Position numbers and translations under genes: made by a program. Shown here piece after piece: positions 1 to 6,778 of a stretch of 56,780 nt of DNA. The notes beneath the pieces were generated by a model that was not told the DNA's origin, ran no database searches, and was given only the letters and a program-made list of their open reading frames with translations. Source of the DNA: 2-01-FULL-39-33 sp964361645 (GTDB taxonomy: Bacteria; Patescibacteriota; Patescibacteriia; 2-01-FULL-39-33); NCBI GenBank assembly GCA_964361645.1, contig CAYIBK010000005.1, positions 1 to 56,780 on the forward strand, written 5' to 3'. Position 1 is the first letter of the stretch. Each line of letters starts with the position of its first letter.

Positions 1-321
1 CGGTAGGCAGGCTTGACCCGGAATCCAGTGGTTTTATTATATAATTCTGGATCCCCGATCAGGTCGAGGATGACAGAAATAAAACTTTTATCAAGAAGAC
101 AATGGACAAGCGAAGCTTGAATTGTAAAATACTATGTTCGTAAGGGCGTAGTAGTTTATTTTTTCTTTTACTTCTTTATTTGCCAAATTTTATTTTAGCC
201 ACTTTTGGTAGCAAAATATTTTTTCTATTATTTTCGTACCAATAAATATCCTTTAGCCACCTTTTTTTAGAAAAAAGCTGGCAGTAAACCTGCCTGCCGG
301 TAGGCAGGAAAGCGTAGCTGG

Positions 322-488
322 TGAAATAATTTTTAAAAACAGGTCTAAAATTATCGCTAATTTAAAAACTCAACATTTTCTATTATTTTTTAATAAGTCG
401 AAAATGTCTCAAACAGATTTAAATTTATTTTTATAGAACATAAAAATAACGCTCCATTTTAGACCTGTTTTTTAACAAAATTATTTCA
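322..488. repeat. Inverted-repeat element A
   Basis: The left arm, about 322-351 (TGAAATAATTTT then ACAGGTCTAAAAT), is the reverse complement of the right arm, about 456-488 (ATTTTAGACCTGT then AAAATTATTTCA). About 100 bases of AT-rich DNA lie between. It carries no coding sequence. It could be a MITE-like mobile palindrome or a folded RNA; sequence alone does not decide. Confidence 0.7.
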
Positions 489-515
489 AGGCTGCCTATT
501 TATTAATAAAATAAT

Positions 516-658
516 TCGAGCATATGAAAAATTTAACATTTCAAATACATTGTCATTGCGAGCAAAATGAAATGAAGCGAAGCAATCTTATGTTTATATC
601 AAGTGGGATTGCTTCGTTCCTCGCAATGACATTTAATCTAAATTTTTCATATGCTCGA
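516..658. repeat. Inverted-repeat element B (perfect 20-bp ends, REP core)
   Basis: Perfect 20-bp terminal arms: TCGAGCATATGAAAAATTTA at 516-535 and its reverse complement at 639-658. Nested inside is a second palindrome, GTCATTGCGAG (552-562) and CGAAGCAATC (578-587), facing GATTGCTTCG (607-616) and CTCGCAATGAC (620-630). This core resembles the GTCATTGCGAG/GAAGCAATC repeats found dispersed in many bacterial genomes. The nested architecture resembles a non-autonomous mobile palindrome. Confidence 0.8.
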
Positions 659-711
659 TATTTTTTTGTAAATATAATAAATAAACCTGCCAGTATAATG
701 ACTGAGTTGTA

Positions 712-845
712 ATAAAATCAAGATTAAACTGAGCGTTGGCTTATTTACATAAGCCAAATTTCCGCATGTTTGAGCTATTTTTGACATATTTAAAATAGAT
801 AAAAATAGCGAGTTCGGAAATTAGTGAAGTTTAATCAGATTTTAT
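712..845. repeat. Inverted-repeat element C with nested hairpins
   Basis: Outer arms ATAAAATC-AAGATTAAACT (712-730) and AGTTTAATCAGATTTTAT (828-845). Inner arms AATTTCCG (757-764) with CGGAAATT (815-822), and GCTATTTTT (774-782) with AAAAATAGC (801-809). A separate small GGCTT/AAGCC hairpin lies at about 738-755. The series of nested pairings fits a cruciform or a folded transcript. Confidence 0.65.
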
Positions 846-1014
846 AGACGAAGGAATTCACTGGCGAGTTTTGGAGAAACCTTTTGCGGTCAAAAGGTTT
901 TATAAAAGTATTTTTTCTAAAAAATAATAACAATATATATAACAATACGATAGTTGCCAAAAACTGCCCAATTTATTAAAATTAAGGTGTCTTGATTATT
1001 AATTTTTATTTTTT

Positions 1015-1752
1015 ATGCCCAAAATAGGCATTATAGGTGGTTCCGGCTTAGATGATCCAAATATTTTAAAAGAATCACAAGAAAAAGAAGTAGAAACCGA
1101 ATTTGGCAAGCCATCATCGGCTTTAACTACTGGATTAATTGATGGGGTAGAAGTGGTGATTTTAGCGCGTCATGGCAAGGATCATAGCATTATGCCCACC
1201 AAGGTTAATTTTTTAGCTAACATTATGGCGCTAAAAAATGAAGGTTGCACTCATATTTTAGCCGCTACAGCCGTGGGCTCGCTTCGAGCAGAAATAAAAC
1301 CGGGCAATTTAGTTTTTCCTGATCAGTTTATTGATTTTACCTGTCATCGTAATTTAACTTTTTTTACTGATAGAGTGGTTCATACTCCCATGTCTAAACC
1401 TTATGATAAAAATTTAAGGGATATTTTATGCCAAACCAGTGATGATCTTAGTTTTGAATATAATAAAGATGTAACCGTCATAACTATTGAGGGCCCAAGA
1501 TTTTCTACTAAGGCCGAAAGTCATATGTTTAGAAATTGGGGGGCGGATATTATCAATATGTCCACTTGTCCAGAAGTGATCTTAGCTAATGAGCTAGGCA
1601 TTCCTTATCAAACTATTGCTATGTCTACCGATTATGATTGTTGGAAAGAAAATGAAGCGCCGGTTACCTTTGAAATAGTATTAGAGACTATGAAAATTAA
1701 TGCCGAAAAGGTAAAACAATTATTAATCAAAGTTATTCCTAAAATTAAATAA
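1015..1752 (+). CDS. mtnP: S-methyl-5'-thioadenosine phosphorylase
   Basis: Cleaves methylthioadenosine with phosphate to adenine and methylthioribose-1-phosphate. The 245-residue protein is slightly shorter than typical MTAPs and starts with the phosphate-binding IGIIGGSGL. Further family motifs are LARHGKDHSIMPTKVNF, the IEGPRFSTKAES segment, and INMSTCPEVILANELGIPY. The AMSTDYDCW segment carries the two Asp residues that in MTAPs select a 6-amino purine. It is the first gene of a plus-strand operon running to 5372. With the APRT gene two positions downstream it completes MTA to adenine to AMP salvage. No strong Shine-Dalgarno site is visible. Confidence 0.93.
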   Translation: MPKIGIIGGSGLDDPNILKESQEKEVETEFGKPSSALTTGLIDGVEVVILARHGKDHSIMPTKVNFLANIMALKNEGCTHILAATAVGSLRAEIKPGNLVFPDQFIDFTCHRNLTFFTDRVVHTPMSKPYDKNLRDILCQTSDDLSFEYNKDVTVITIEGPRFSTKAESHMFRNWGADIINMSTCPEVILANELGIPYQTIAMSTDYDCWKENEAPVTFEIVLETMKINAEKVKQLLIKVIPKIK

Positions 1753-1753
1753 T

Positions 1754-2131
1754 ATGTCGGAAGATTTGATAATTAAAAAATCATCCATTTCTGGTAAAGG
1801 TGTATTTGCCAATAGAAATTTTAACAAAGGCGAGAGGGTAATAAAGTGGCCACTTGAAAAAATTCTAACTAAGAAAGATGTTAATATATTACCAGAATCA
1901 GAAAAAAAGTTTTTAGTAAGAGATGGTAAAAAATATATACTAATGCAACTACCGGCTAGATATGTTAATCATTCATGTAATGCTAATACCAAACCTAAGA
2001 ATAATCATGATATAGCCATAAGAGATATTAAAAAAGGAGATGAAATCACCTCAGATTATTCTAAGGAGGACGGTTTAGATAAATTTAAATGTAATTGTAA
2101 TAGCTATAATTGCCGAAAAATAATAAAATAG
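1754..2131 (+). CDS. SET-domain protein lysine methyltransferase
   Basis: A 125-residue stand-alone SET domain, predicted to transfer methyl from SAM to a lysine. Visible are the N-terminal ISGKGVFANRNFNKGE strand-turn, the catalytic YVNHSCNANT, the AIRDIKKGDEITSDYS segment with the active-site Tyr, and a Cys-rich post-SET tail (CNCNSYNC) that would bind zinc. ATG begins one base after the mtnP stop, so it is probably translationally coupled. The target is unknown. Small bacterial SET proteins of this kind usually reflect old transfer from eukaryotes and often lack known substrates. Confidence 0.88.
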   Translation: MSEDLIIKKSSISGKGVFANRNFNKGERVIKWPLEKILTKKDVNILPESEKKFLVRDGKKYILMQLPARYVNHSCNANTKPKNNHDIAIRDIKKGDEITSDYSKEDGLDKFKCNCNSYNCRKIIK

Positions 2132-2230
2132 ATAAACTATTTTTAAATTTTTAAAAATTTGAAATTATTTAAAAATTAAAAATTGGAAATTGTTTAAAAA
2201 TTAGAAATTAGAAATTAAAAATTAAATCCT
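2132..2230. repeat. AT-rich heptamer-type tandem repeat
   Basis: Imperfect iterations of TTAGAAA/TTAAAAA-type units fill the gap between the SET gene and apt (for example AATTAGAAATTAGAAATTAA around 2197-2218). Similar units occur at 24001-24099 and inside tsaD and ileS. Confidence 0.65.
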
Positions 2231-2758
2231 ATGCCCATTAAATCTCGTATTCGCACTATTAGCGACTGGCCTAAAAAAGGAGTGATATTTCGCGATATCA
2301 CCACCCTACTTAAAGATCCAGTTGGTTTAAAATTATGTTTAGATGATTTTATAGCCAGGTATAAAGATAAAAAGATTGATATAGTAGTGGGTATTGATTC
2401 GCGTGGCTTTATTTTGGGCGGGGCCTTGGCTTATGAATTAGGCAAGGGTTTTGTGCCAGTGAGAAAAAAAGGCAAATTACCAGCCGAAGTGGAAAGTGAA
2501 GAGTATGAACTGGAATATGGCACTGATACGATTGAGATTCATAAAGACGCCATTACTACTGGCCAGAAGGTTTTAATTGTTGATGATTTAATTGCTACCG
2601 GAGGAACAGCACAAGCCGCAGCTAAGTTGGTTAAAAAATTAGGCGGAGAAATAGTGGAAATGGCTTTTATTGTTGATTTGCCCGATTTAGGTGGTAGTCA
2701 AAGATTAAAAAATGCGGGCCTGCAAGTTTATAGTCAAACTTCTTTTGAGGGCGAATAA
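2231..2758 (+). CDS. apt: Adenine phosphoribosyltransferase
   Basis: Converts adenine plus PRPP to AMP. The 175 residues match the family length. The N-terminus has the APRT hallmark DWPKKGVIFRDITTLL, then VVGIDSRGFILGGALA, the flexible-loop segment VRKKGKLPAE, and the PRPP-binding VLIVDDLIATGGTA. It lies in an operon with mtnP, whose product is adenine, so the two probably act in sequence. The ATG chosen fits APRT N-termini. It is preceded by AT-rich repeats rather than a clear ribosome-binding site. Confidence 0.95.
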   Translation: MPIKSRIRTISDWPKKGVIFRDITTLLKDPVGLKLCLDDFIARYKDKKIDIVVGIDSRGFILGGALAYELGKGFVPVRKKGKLPAEVESEEYELEYGTDTIEIHKDAITTGQKVLIVDDLIATGGTAQAAAKLVKKLGGEIVEMAFIVDLPDLGGSQRLKNAGLQVYSQTSFEGE

Positions 2759-2766
2759 TTTTATTT

Positions 2767-3750
2767 ATGATAAAAAATAATAAAATATTAGTTGTGGGAG
2801 GAGCTGGCTATATTGGCAGTCATGTGGTTGGTGAACTCTTAAAAAACGGCTATCAGCCGATTGTCTTTGATAATTTAAGCACTGGCCGAAGAGAAAATAT
2901 TATTGAAGGAGTTGTGTTTATTGAAGGCGATATCATAAATTATGATCAGATAAAAAAAGCTCTCAGCGGAGTGGGCGCTGTTATTTATTTGGCCGCGTAT
3001 AAGGCGGCTGGAGAGTCTATGATAGAACCAGAGAAATATGCCATCAATAATATTTTTGGAACTATTAATCTGCTTAATGCCGTTTCAGCTCTGGGCATAA
3101 AAAATTTAATTTTTTCTTCCAGTGCCGCAGTTTATGGCGATCCTGTTTATCTGCCGATTGATGAAAAACATCCCACTAAACCGGTTAATTTTTATGGCCA
3201 AACCAAATTGACCATAGAAGATTTACTCAAATGGTATAGTCAAATTAGGGGTTTTAATTATGCGGCTTTAAGATATTTTAATGCCGTGGGTTATGATGTT
3301 GACGGCCAAGTAAGGGGATTAGAAAAAAATCCAGCTAACTTGTTGCCCATAGTTATGGAAACAATTATAGGTGTTCGTGATTATATTGAAATTTTTGGCG
3401 ATGATTATCAAACAGATGACGGAACTTGTATTAGGGATTATGTTCATGTTAGTGATTTGGCTGATGCCCATGTTAGGGCTTTAAAATATCTAAATCAGGA
3501 AAATAAAAATCTAATTGTTAATTTAGGCACTGCCAAGGGTTTAAGCACATTGCAGATTATAGATGCGGCTAAAAAAATATCAAAAGTAGACTTTCCAATT
3601 AAAATTTCTGCCAGAAGATTAGGCGATCCGCCAAAATTATTTTCTGATTCTAGTAAAGCCATGGAGTTATTAGGTTGGCAAGCCAAGCATAGTGATCTGG
3701 AAACTATCATTAAAACGACTTTAGGTGCTTATGGTATAATGATAAAATAA
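2767..3750 (+). CDS. galE: UDP-glucose 4-epimerase
   Basis: Extended short-chain dehydrogenase that interconverts UDP-glucose and UDP-galactose with bound NAD. The 327 residues carry the dinucleotide-binding VGGAGYIGSH at 9-18, the FDNLSTGRREN segment, the SSSAAVYG strand, the catalytic YGQTK (Tyr-x3-Lys), and the C-terminal RRLGDPPKLFSDSSKA motif seen in GalE. It starts eight bases after apt in the same operon. Substrate specificity within the epimerase family cannot be fixed from sequence alone, but the C-terminal motif favours GalE over dehydratases. Confidence 0.9.
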   Translation: MIKNNKILVVGGAGYIGSHVVGELLKNGYQPIVFDNLSTGRRENIIEGVVFIEGDIINYDQIKKALSGVGAVIYLAAYKAAGESMIEPEKYAINNIFGTINLLNAVSALGIKNLIFSSSAAVYGDPVYLPIDEKHPTKPVNFYGQTKLTIEDLLKWYSQIRGFNYAALRYFNAVGYDVDGQVRGLEKNPANLLPIVMETIIGVRDYIEIFGDDYQTDDGTCIRDYVHVSDLADAHVRALKYLNQENKNLIVNLGTAKGLSTLQIIDAAKKISKVDFPIKISARRLGDPPKLFSDSSKAMELLGWQAKHSDLETIIKTTLGAYGIMIK

Positions 3751-3775
3751 TTAATACTTTTTAAATAAAATATTT

Positions 3776-4618
3776 ATGAATATAGGTGCCCATGTTTCGG
3801 CTGCTGGCGATGTTACTCTAGCTTCAGAGCGCGCTAAAAGCATTGGTTGTGAATGTTTCCAATTTTTTTCTCGTTCGCCCCAAGGCGGTAAAGCTACTAT
3901 AATAACTCCAGAAATTGGTAAAAAGTTTCAAGATAATATGAAGGAATATGGCCAATTAGCCTGTTATATCCACGGCCCATATTATATTAATTTTGCTTCG
4001 CTAAATAATCGAATTTATTACGGCTCTGTTAGTGTAATTAGAGAAGAGTTGGAAAGAGGCAGTATTTTAGGAGTAAAATATTTAATGTTTCATCCTGGAA
4101 GTTATAAGGAATCTGGTCTAAAGAAAGGATTAGAATTGGTTTGTGATGGGCTAGAGAAAGTATTAAATGGTTACCAAGGCAAGACCGAATTATTAATAGA
4201 GATGTCCGCTGGAGCCAGCAATGTTATTGGGGACACATATGAAGAAATAAATAAAATAGTTAATTCTAAAAAGCTAAAAAAATATAATTTAGGTATTTGT
4301 TTTGACACCGCCCATGCATATGCTAGTGGTTACGATTTATCTTCTAAAAAGGCGGTGGAAAAAACTTTTTCTGATTTTGATAAAGTATTGGGTATGAAGA
4401 GTTTAAAATTAATTCACGCCAATGATTCTAAAGTTGAACTTAATGCCAAAAAAGATCGGCACGAACATATTGGTCAAGGTAAAATTGGTTTAGTCGGGTT
4501 TCAAGCCATAGTGGATTTTGCTCAAAAACATAAAATTGATTTGATTTTGGAAACTCCAGATTTAGAAGGTAGAAAAAAAGATATTGAAATTTTAAAAACC
4601 ATGAGAGATAAAAAATAA
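3776..4618 (+). CDS. nfo: Endonuclease IV (AP endonuclease)
   Basis: Cuts DNA 5' to abasic sites using a trinuclear zinc centre in a TIM barrel. The 280-residue length is typical. Metal-ligand motifs are in order: IGAHVSAAGD, IHGPYYIN, FHPGSY, IEMSAG, GICFDTAHAYASGYD, IHANDSK with DRHEHIGQGKIG, and LETP. All canonical His, Asp and Glu ligands appear present. It is in the 1015-5372 operon. Confidence 0.96.
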   Translation: MNIGAHVSAAGDVTLASERAKSIGCECFQFFSRSPQGGKATIITPEIGKKFQDNMKEYGQLACYIHGPYYINFASLNNRIYYGSVSVIREELERGSILGVKYLMFHPGSYKESGLKKGLELVCDGLEKVLNGYQGKTELLIEMSAGASNVIGDTYEEINKIVNSKKLKKYNLGICFDTAHAYASGYDLSSKKAVEKTFSDFDKVLGMKSLKLIHANDSKVELNAKKDRHEHIGQGKIGLVGFQAIVDFAQKHKIDLILETPDLEGRKKDIEILKTMRDKK

Positions 4619-4622
4619 TTTT

Positions 4623-5138
4623 ATGAAGATAGCTATAATTTCTGATTCTCATGATAATATTGTTAATACCGAAAAATTTTTGTCCTGGGCCAGTGGTAAT
4701 AAAATAGAAATGATTATTCATTGCGGTGATCTAGCCGCTCCGGCTATGATCAAGAAAGTAATTGTGCCGGCATTTTCTGGGCCAATACACCTGGTTCATG
4801 GTAATGTTTCTGATAGGGAAATGCTTAAAAAAGTTTGTGCTGAAACTAATAATGTAACTTTGCATGGTGATGAAGGTGAAATTACTGTAGAGACGGGGCA
4901 TGCTCCGTCTCTACAAATAGCTTTTTGTCATTATCCAGAAAAAGCCAAGGAGTTAGCCCAGAGCGCGAAATATAATATGGTTTTTTACGGCCATACTCAT
5001 AAACCTTGGATAGAAAAAATTGATCATACTATTTTAGCCAATCCCGGAACACTTGGCGGTATGTTTTCTAAAGCTACATTTTCATTGTTGGATACAGAAA
5101 GTAATAATTTAGAATTAAAAATTTTAGAAAATATTTAA
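4623..5138 (+). CDS. YfcE/MJ0936-type metallophosphoesterase
   Basis: A 171-residue calcineurin-like phosphodiesterase. Motifs: IISDSHDN (D-x-H), IIHCGDL (GD), HGNVSD (GN-D), FCHYP, and YGHTHKPW (GH-x-H), together the dinuclear metal site. It ends with the ANPGTLG motif typical of MJ0936/YfcE. It starts four bases after nfo. A 30-bp REP-like palindrome at 4886-4915 is translated in frame (ETGHAPSLQ) between two conserved blocks, so the repeat appears to be tolerated as a surface loop. Physiological substrate unknown. Confidence 0.9.
   Translation: MKIAIISDSHDNIVNTEKFLSWASGNKIEMIIHCGDLAAPAMIKKVIVPAFSGPIHLVHGNVSDREMLKKVCAETNNVTLHGDEGEITVETGHAPSLQIAFCHYPEKAKELAQSAKYNMVFYGHTHKPWIEKIDHTILANPGTLGGMFSKATFSLLDTESNNLELKILENI
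4886..4915. repeat. REP-like palindrome inside a coding sequence
   Basis: TGTAGAGACGGGGCA (4886-4900) faces TGCTCCGTCTCTACA (4901-4915), with one mismatched pair. The GTAGAGACGGGGCATGC-type unit is of the kind normally seen as dispersed intergenic repeats. Here it keeps the reading frame of the phosphoesterase. Confidence 0.85.
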
Positions 5139-5144
5139 AATATA

Positions 5145-5372
5145 ATGAAAAAAATAATTACAGTTGAAGTAAAAACTAATTCCAAGGAAGTTAAAGTTGA
5201 AAAAATAAGTGATAATGTTTTTAAAGTTAGATTAAGTGCTACGCCAATTGGTGGAAGGGCAAACAAGCAATTAATCGAAATTCTGTCTCATTACTTTAAG
5301 GTTTCTAAAAGCCAAATAGAAATAAAATCTGGTAAAACCAGCAAAACCAAGGTGTTGGTAATGTATGGATAA
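5145..5372 (+). CDS. DUF167 / YggU family protein
   Basis: A 75-residue small basic alpha/beta protein. The family signature is VRLSATPIGGRANKQLIEILS followed by FKVSKSQIEIKSGKTSKTK. Function is unknown in the family. It is the last gene of the operon; it starts six bases after the phosphoesterase stop and is followed by a terminator at 5444-5476. Confidence 0.9.
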   Translation: MKKIITVEVKTNSKEVKVEKISDNVFKVRLSATPIGGRANKQLIEILSHYFKVSKSQIEIKSGKTSKTKVLVMYG

Positions 5373-5379
5373 CTAGGAG

Positions 5380-5408
5380 TTGATAAAGATCTTAATTCCT
5401 TATATAAT
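5380..5408 (+). promoter_or_regulatory. Promoter for a short transcript
   Basis: TTGATA (5380-5385), 17-base spacer, TATAAT (5403-5408). The predicted start is near 5415 and the first terminator follows within about 55 bases. Confidence 0.5.
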
Positions 5409-5443
5409 AGCACAGGATTGGTAAGTAATTCTGATGACTAATG

Positions 5444-5476
5444 AAAAATTCGCTAAAATAAGCGATTTTTTGTTTA
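5444..5476 (+). terminator. Terminator after the purine-salvage operon
   Basis: AAAATTCGCT, loop AAAATA, AGCGATTTTTTG, then a T-rich tail. It can end both the operon and the short transcript predicted from 5415. Confidence 0.7.
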
Positions 5477-5492
5477 TTTTCGTGTTTGGTAC

Positions 5493-5521
5493 TTGACACA
5501 ATGATTTATCTTTGATAGAAT
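5493..5521 (+). promoter_or_regulatory. Strong promoter of the structured RNA
   Basis: TTGACA (5493-5498), spacer of exactly 17, TAGAAT (5516-5521), with an extended -10 TG (TGaTAGAAT). The predicted start is near 5528. No open reading frame of useful size follows before the terminator at 6104. Confidence 0.75.
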
Positions 5522-5527
5522 ACTTAG

Positions 5528-6135
5528 TTAAACATTATAAATAGTATCCACAGCTCTGCAGGCACGACAAGCATGGGAATTATAAAAAGGATCATTTCGG
5601 TTGCGACTGGAATCTTCCCTTTAAGTAATTTCTTGTCTGCAGGGTCGTGGATAGTATCCATTAATCTGTGGGTCTTATAAAATACAATTTGTCACCTTCC
5701 ATTTGGGTCTGTCACTTAATAGTATCTTTGTTAAAATTTCCAAATTTAGGTTAAATTTTACAAAAATTTTTTCAACTTAGCTTCGGCTAGGCCTCAAAAA
5801 TTGTTTGAAAAATTTAACTCAAAATTGTGAAAATTTATATTCAAAAAACTATTAAGCGACAGACCCATTGAGAAAATTTTTATCTCTTTTTCTCGTCCGT
5901 GTATTTACCTGCCGTATAGGTAGGAACGGAAATAACCGCTTAGGTGAGCTGCTACGGCTAGGCACGACAAGCATGGGAATTTTGTAAGCTGTTTTTGGGC
6001 TTCGGCTCGAAAACTGCCAAATAAAATTTTTCTTGCCTGGCCATATAAGCTCATCTAAGTATTATCCCCCAATTTGAGACCTGCAGATTAATGACTATTA
6101 TCTAAAAACCACTCCAGCGCTGGAGTGGTTTTTGT
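5528..6135 (+). ncRNA. Predicted large structured non-coding RNA (about 600 nt), unrecognised family
   Basis: The unit is bounded by a near-consensus promoter (5493-5521) and a perfect 14-bp terminator hairpin (6104-6133). Long-range helices: 5541-5561 with 5637-5657; 5660-5675 with 6077-6092 (16 bp, two GU wobbles); 5705-5723 with 5848-5866 (one mismatch); 5939-5950 with 6048-6059 (12 bp, one GU). There are UUCG-capped hairpins at 5777-5790 and about 5991-6014. The core GCACGACAAGCATGGGAA occurs twice, exactly 400 bases apart (5562-5579, 5962-5979), each time inside the same helix-bulge-helix-internal-loop-helix layout, while the flanking helices differ in sequence but still pair. I see no RNase P, tmRNA, SRP or group I/II intron signatures. 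The alternative is a set of nested palindromic mobile elements. Confidence 0.6.
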
Positions 6136-6137
6136 TT
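6104..6137. terminator. Bidirectional terminator
   Basis: Perfect 14-bp arms: AAAAACCACTCCAG (6104-6117), loop CG, CTGGAGTGGTTTTT (6120-6133), with T runs on both strands. It ends the structured RNA on the plus strand and the VanX/VanW/Hsp20 operon on the minus strand. Confidence 0.92.
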
Positions 6138-6147
6138 TGTGGTATTA

Positions 6148-6777
6148 CTAATTTATTTTGGTAATTACTCCATAGATAGCAATTTTCTTTTTATTGCGTC
6201 TAGCCCATTGAATGTCTCCATAAGACCAGTGCCAATATTCTTTGGGATAATTGGATAGGCCAGCCTTAATTAAAGCGTCAAACATTAGTTGTCGATTTTT
6301 TTGTAAGTATTGGGGCAATTTTGGTTGGATGGATTTAGCATTTTCTTGATAAGTTAATTTATGGCTACGATCATTCATTGGCACTTTGCGGCCATTTTTA
6401 ATCAGTCTTAAATCTATCGCTCCGCCAGTCATGTGGCCAGAGGCATGTTTGCCAGTTGCTGGCGCCACATATTTATTTATTTCATTAATAATTCTTTGTT
6501 TTTTCCAATTAGGATATTTTTTACTAAAACGAGCAAAAAAACCTTTAAATATTTTTTCTTGAACAGATTGTGGCCTCCAAGCATCGCGAATAATAAAAGT
6601 TGTACCAGTTGGCAAATAATCAGTAGCCTTATTTATCATTTTAGCCATTGTTTTTCTTAAATAGAAATTTTTTTCCAATGATAATCTTTTTTTATCAATA
6701 GCGATTACCACCTTGGGACAATATTTCTTTATATCGACTAAGGGCTCATTACATTCAACTATTTTTATACTAGCCAT
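6148..6777 (-). CDS. M15 D-alanyl-D-alanine dipeptidase (VanX/DdpX-like)
   Basis: Zinc peptidase of the VanX type, 209 residues. The metal motif ASGHMTGGAIDLRL (S-x-H-x6-D) and the C-terminal EYWHWSYGD (E-x-x-H) are both present, as is the RDAWRP segment with the substrate Arg. There is no clear signal peptide, so action may be cytoplasmic. ATG follows the VanW stop by one base, so the genes are translationally coupled. Here the likely role is peptidoglycan turnover or D-Ala-D-Ala scavenging rather than glycopeptide resistance, because no VanH or VanA ligase is nearby. Confidence 0.9.
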   Translation of the reverse strand: MASIKIVECNEPLVDIKKYCPKVVIAIDKKRLSLEKNFYLRKTMAKMINKATDYLPTGTTFIIRDAWRPQSVQEKIFKGFFARFSKKYPNWKKQRIINEINKYVAPATGKHASGHMTGGAIDLRLIKNGRKVPMNDRSHKLTYQENAKSIQPKLPQYLQKNRQLMFDALIKAGLSNYPKEYWHWSYGDIQWARRNKKKIAIYGVITKIN

Positions 6778-6778
6778 T

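Larger units (their letters stand above)
1..1014. repeat. Gene-free region with REP-like palindromes and three large inverted repeats
   Basis: No convincing protein gene. Positions 1-80 contain a palindromic element with the GGATCCCCGATCAGGTCGAG type of sequence common in CPR intergenic DNA. A 20-bp near-palindrome (CCTGCC...GGCAGG) lies at 289-308, and a partial copy sits at the window start. Three inverted-repeat blocks follow (322-488, 516-658, 712-845), listed separately. A possible reading frame at 524-712 lies inside the second block and is only a by-product of the palindrome. Confidence 0.75.

Noticed and set aside
524..712. 62-codon open frame in the first kilobase
   Set aside because: It lies almost wholly inside inverted-repeat element B; no promoter, Shine-Dalgarno site or protein-like composition.
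5528..6103. RNase P, tmRNA, SRP RNA or group I/II intron as the identity of the structured RNA
   Set aside because: I found none of their conserved cores (for example GAGGAAAGTCC, a tRNA-like TTCGA end, or a domain-V AGC...GTT stem).
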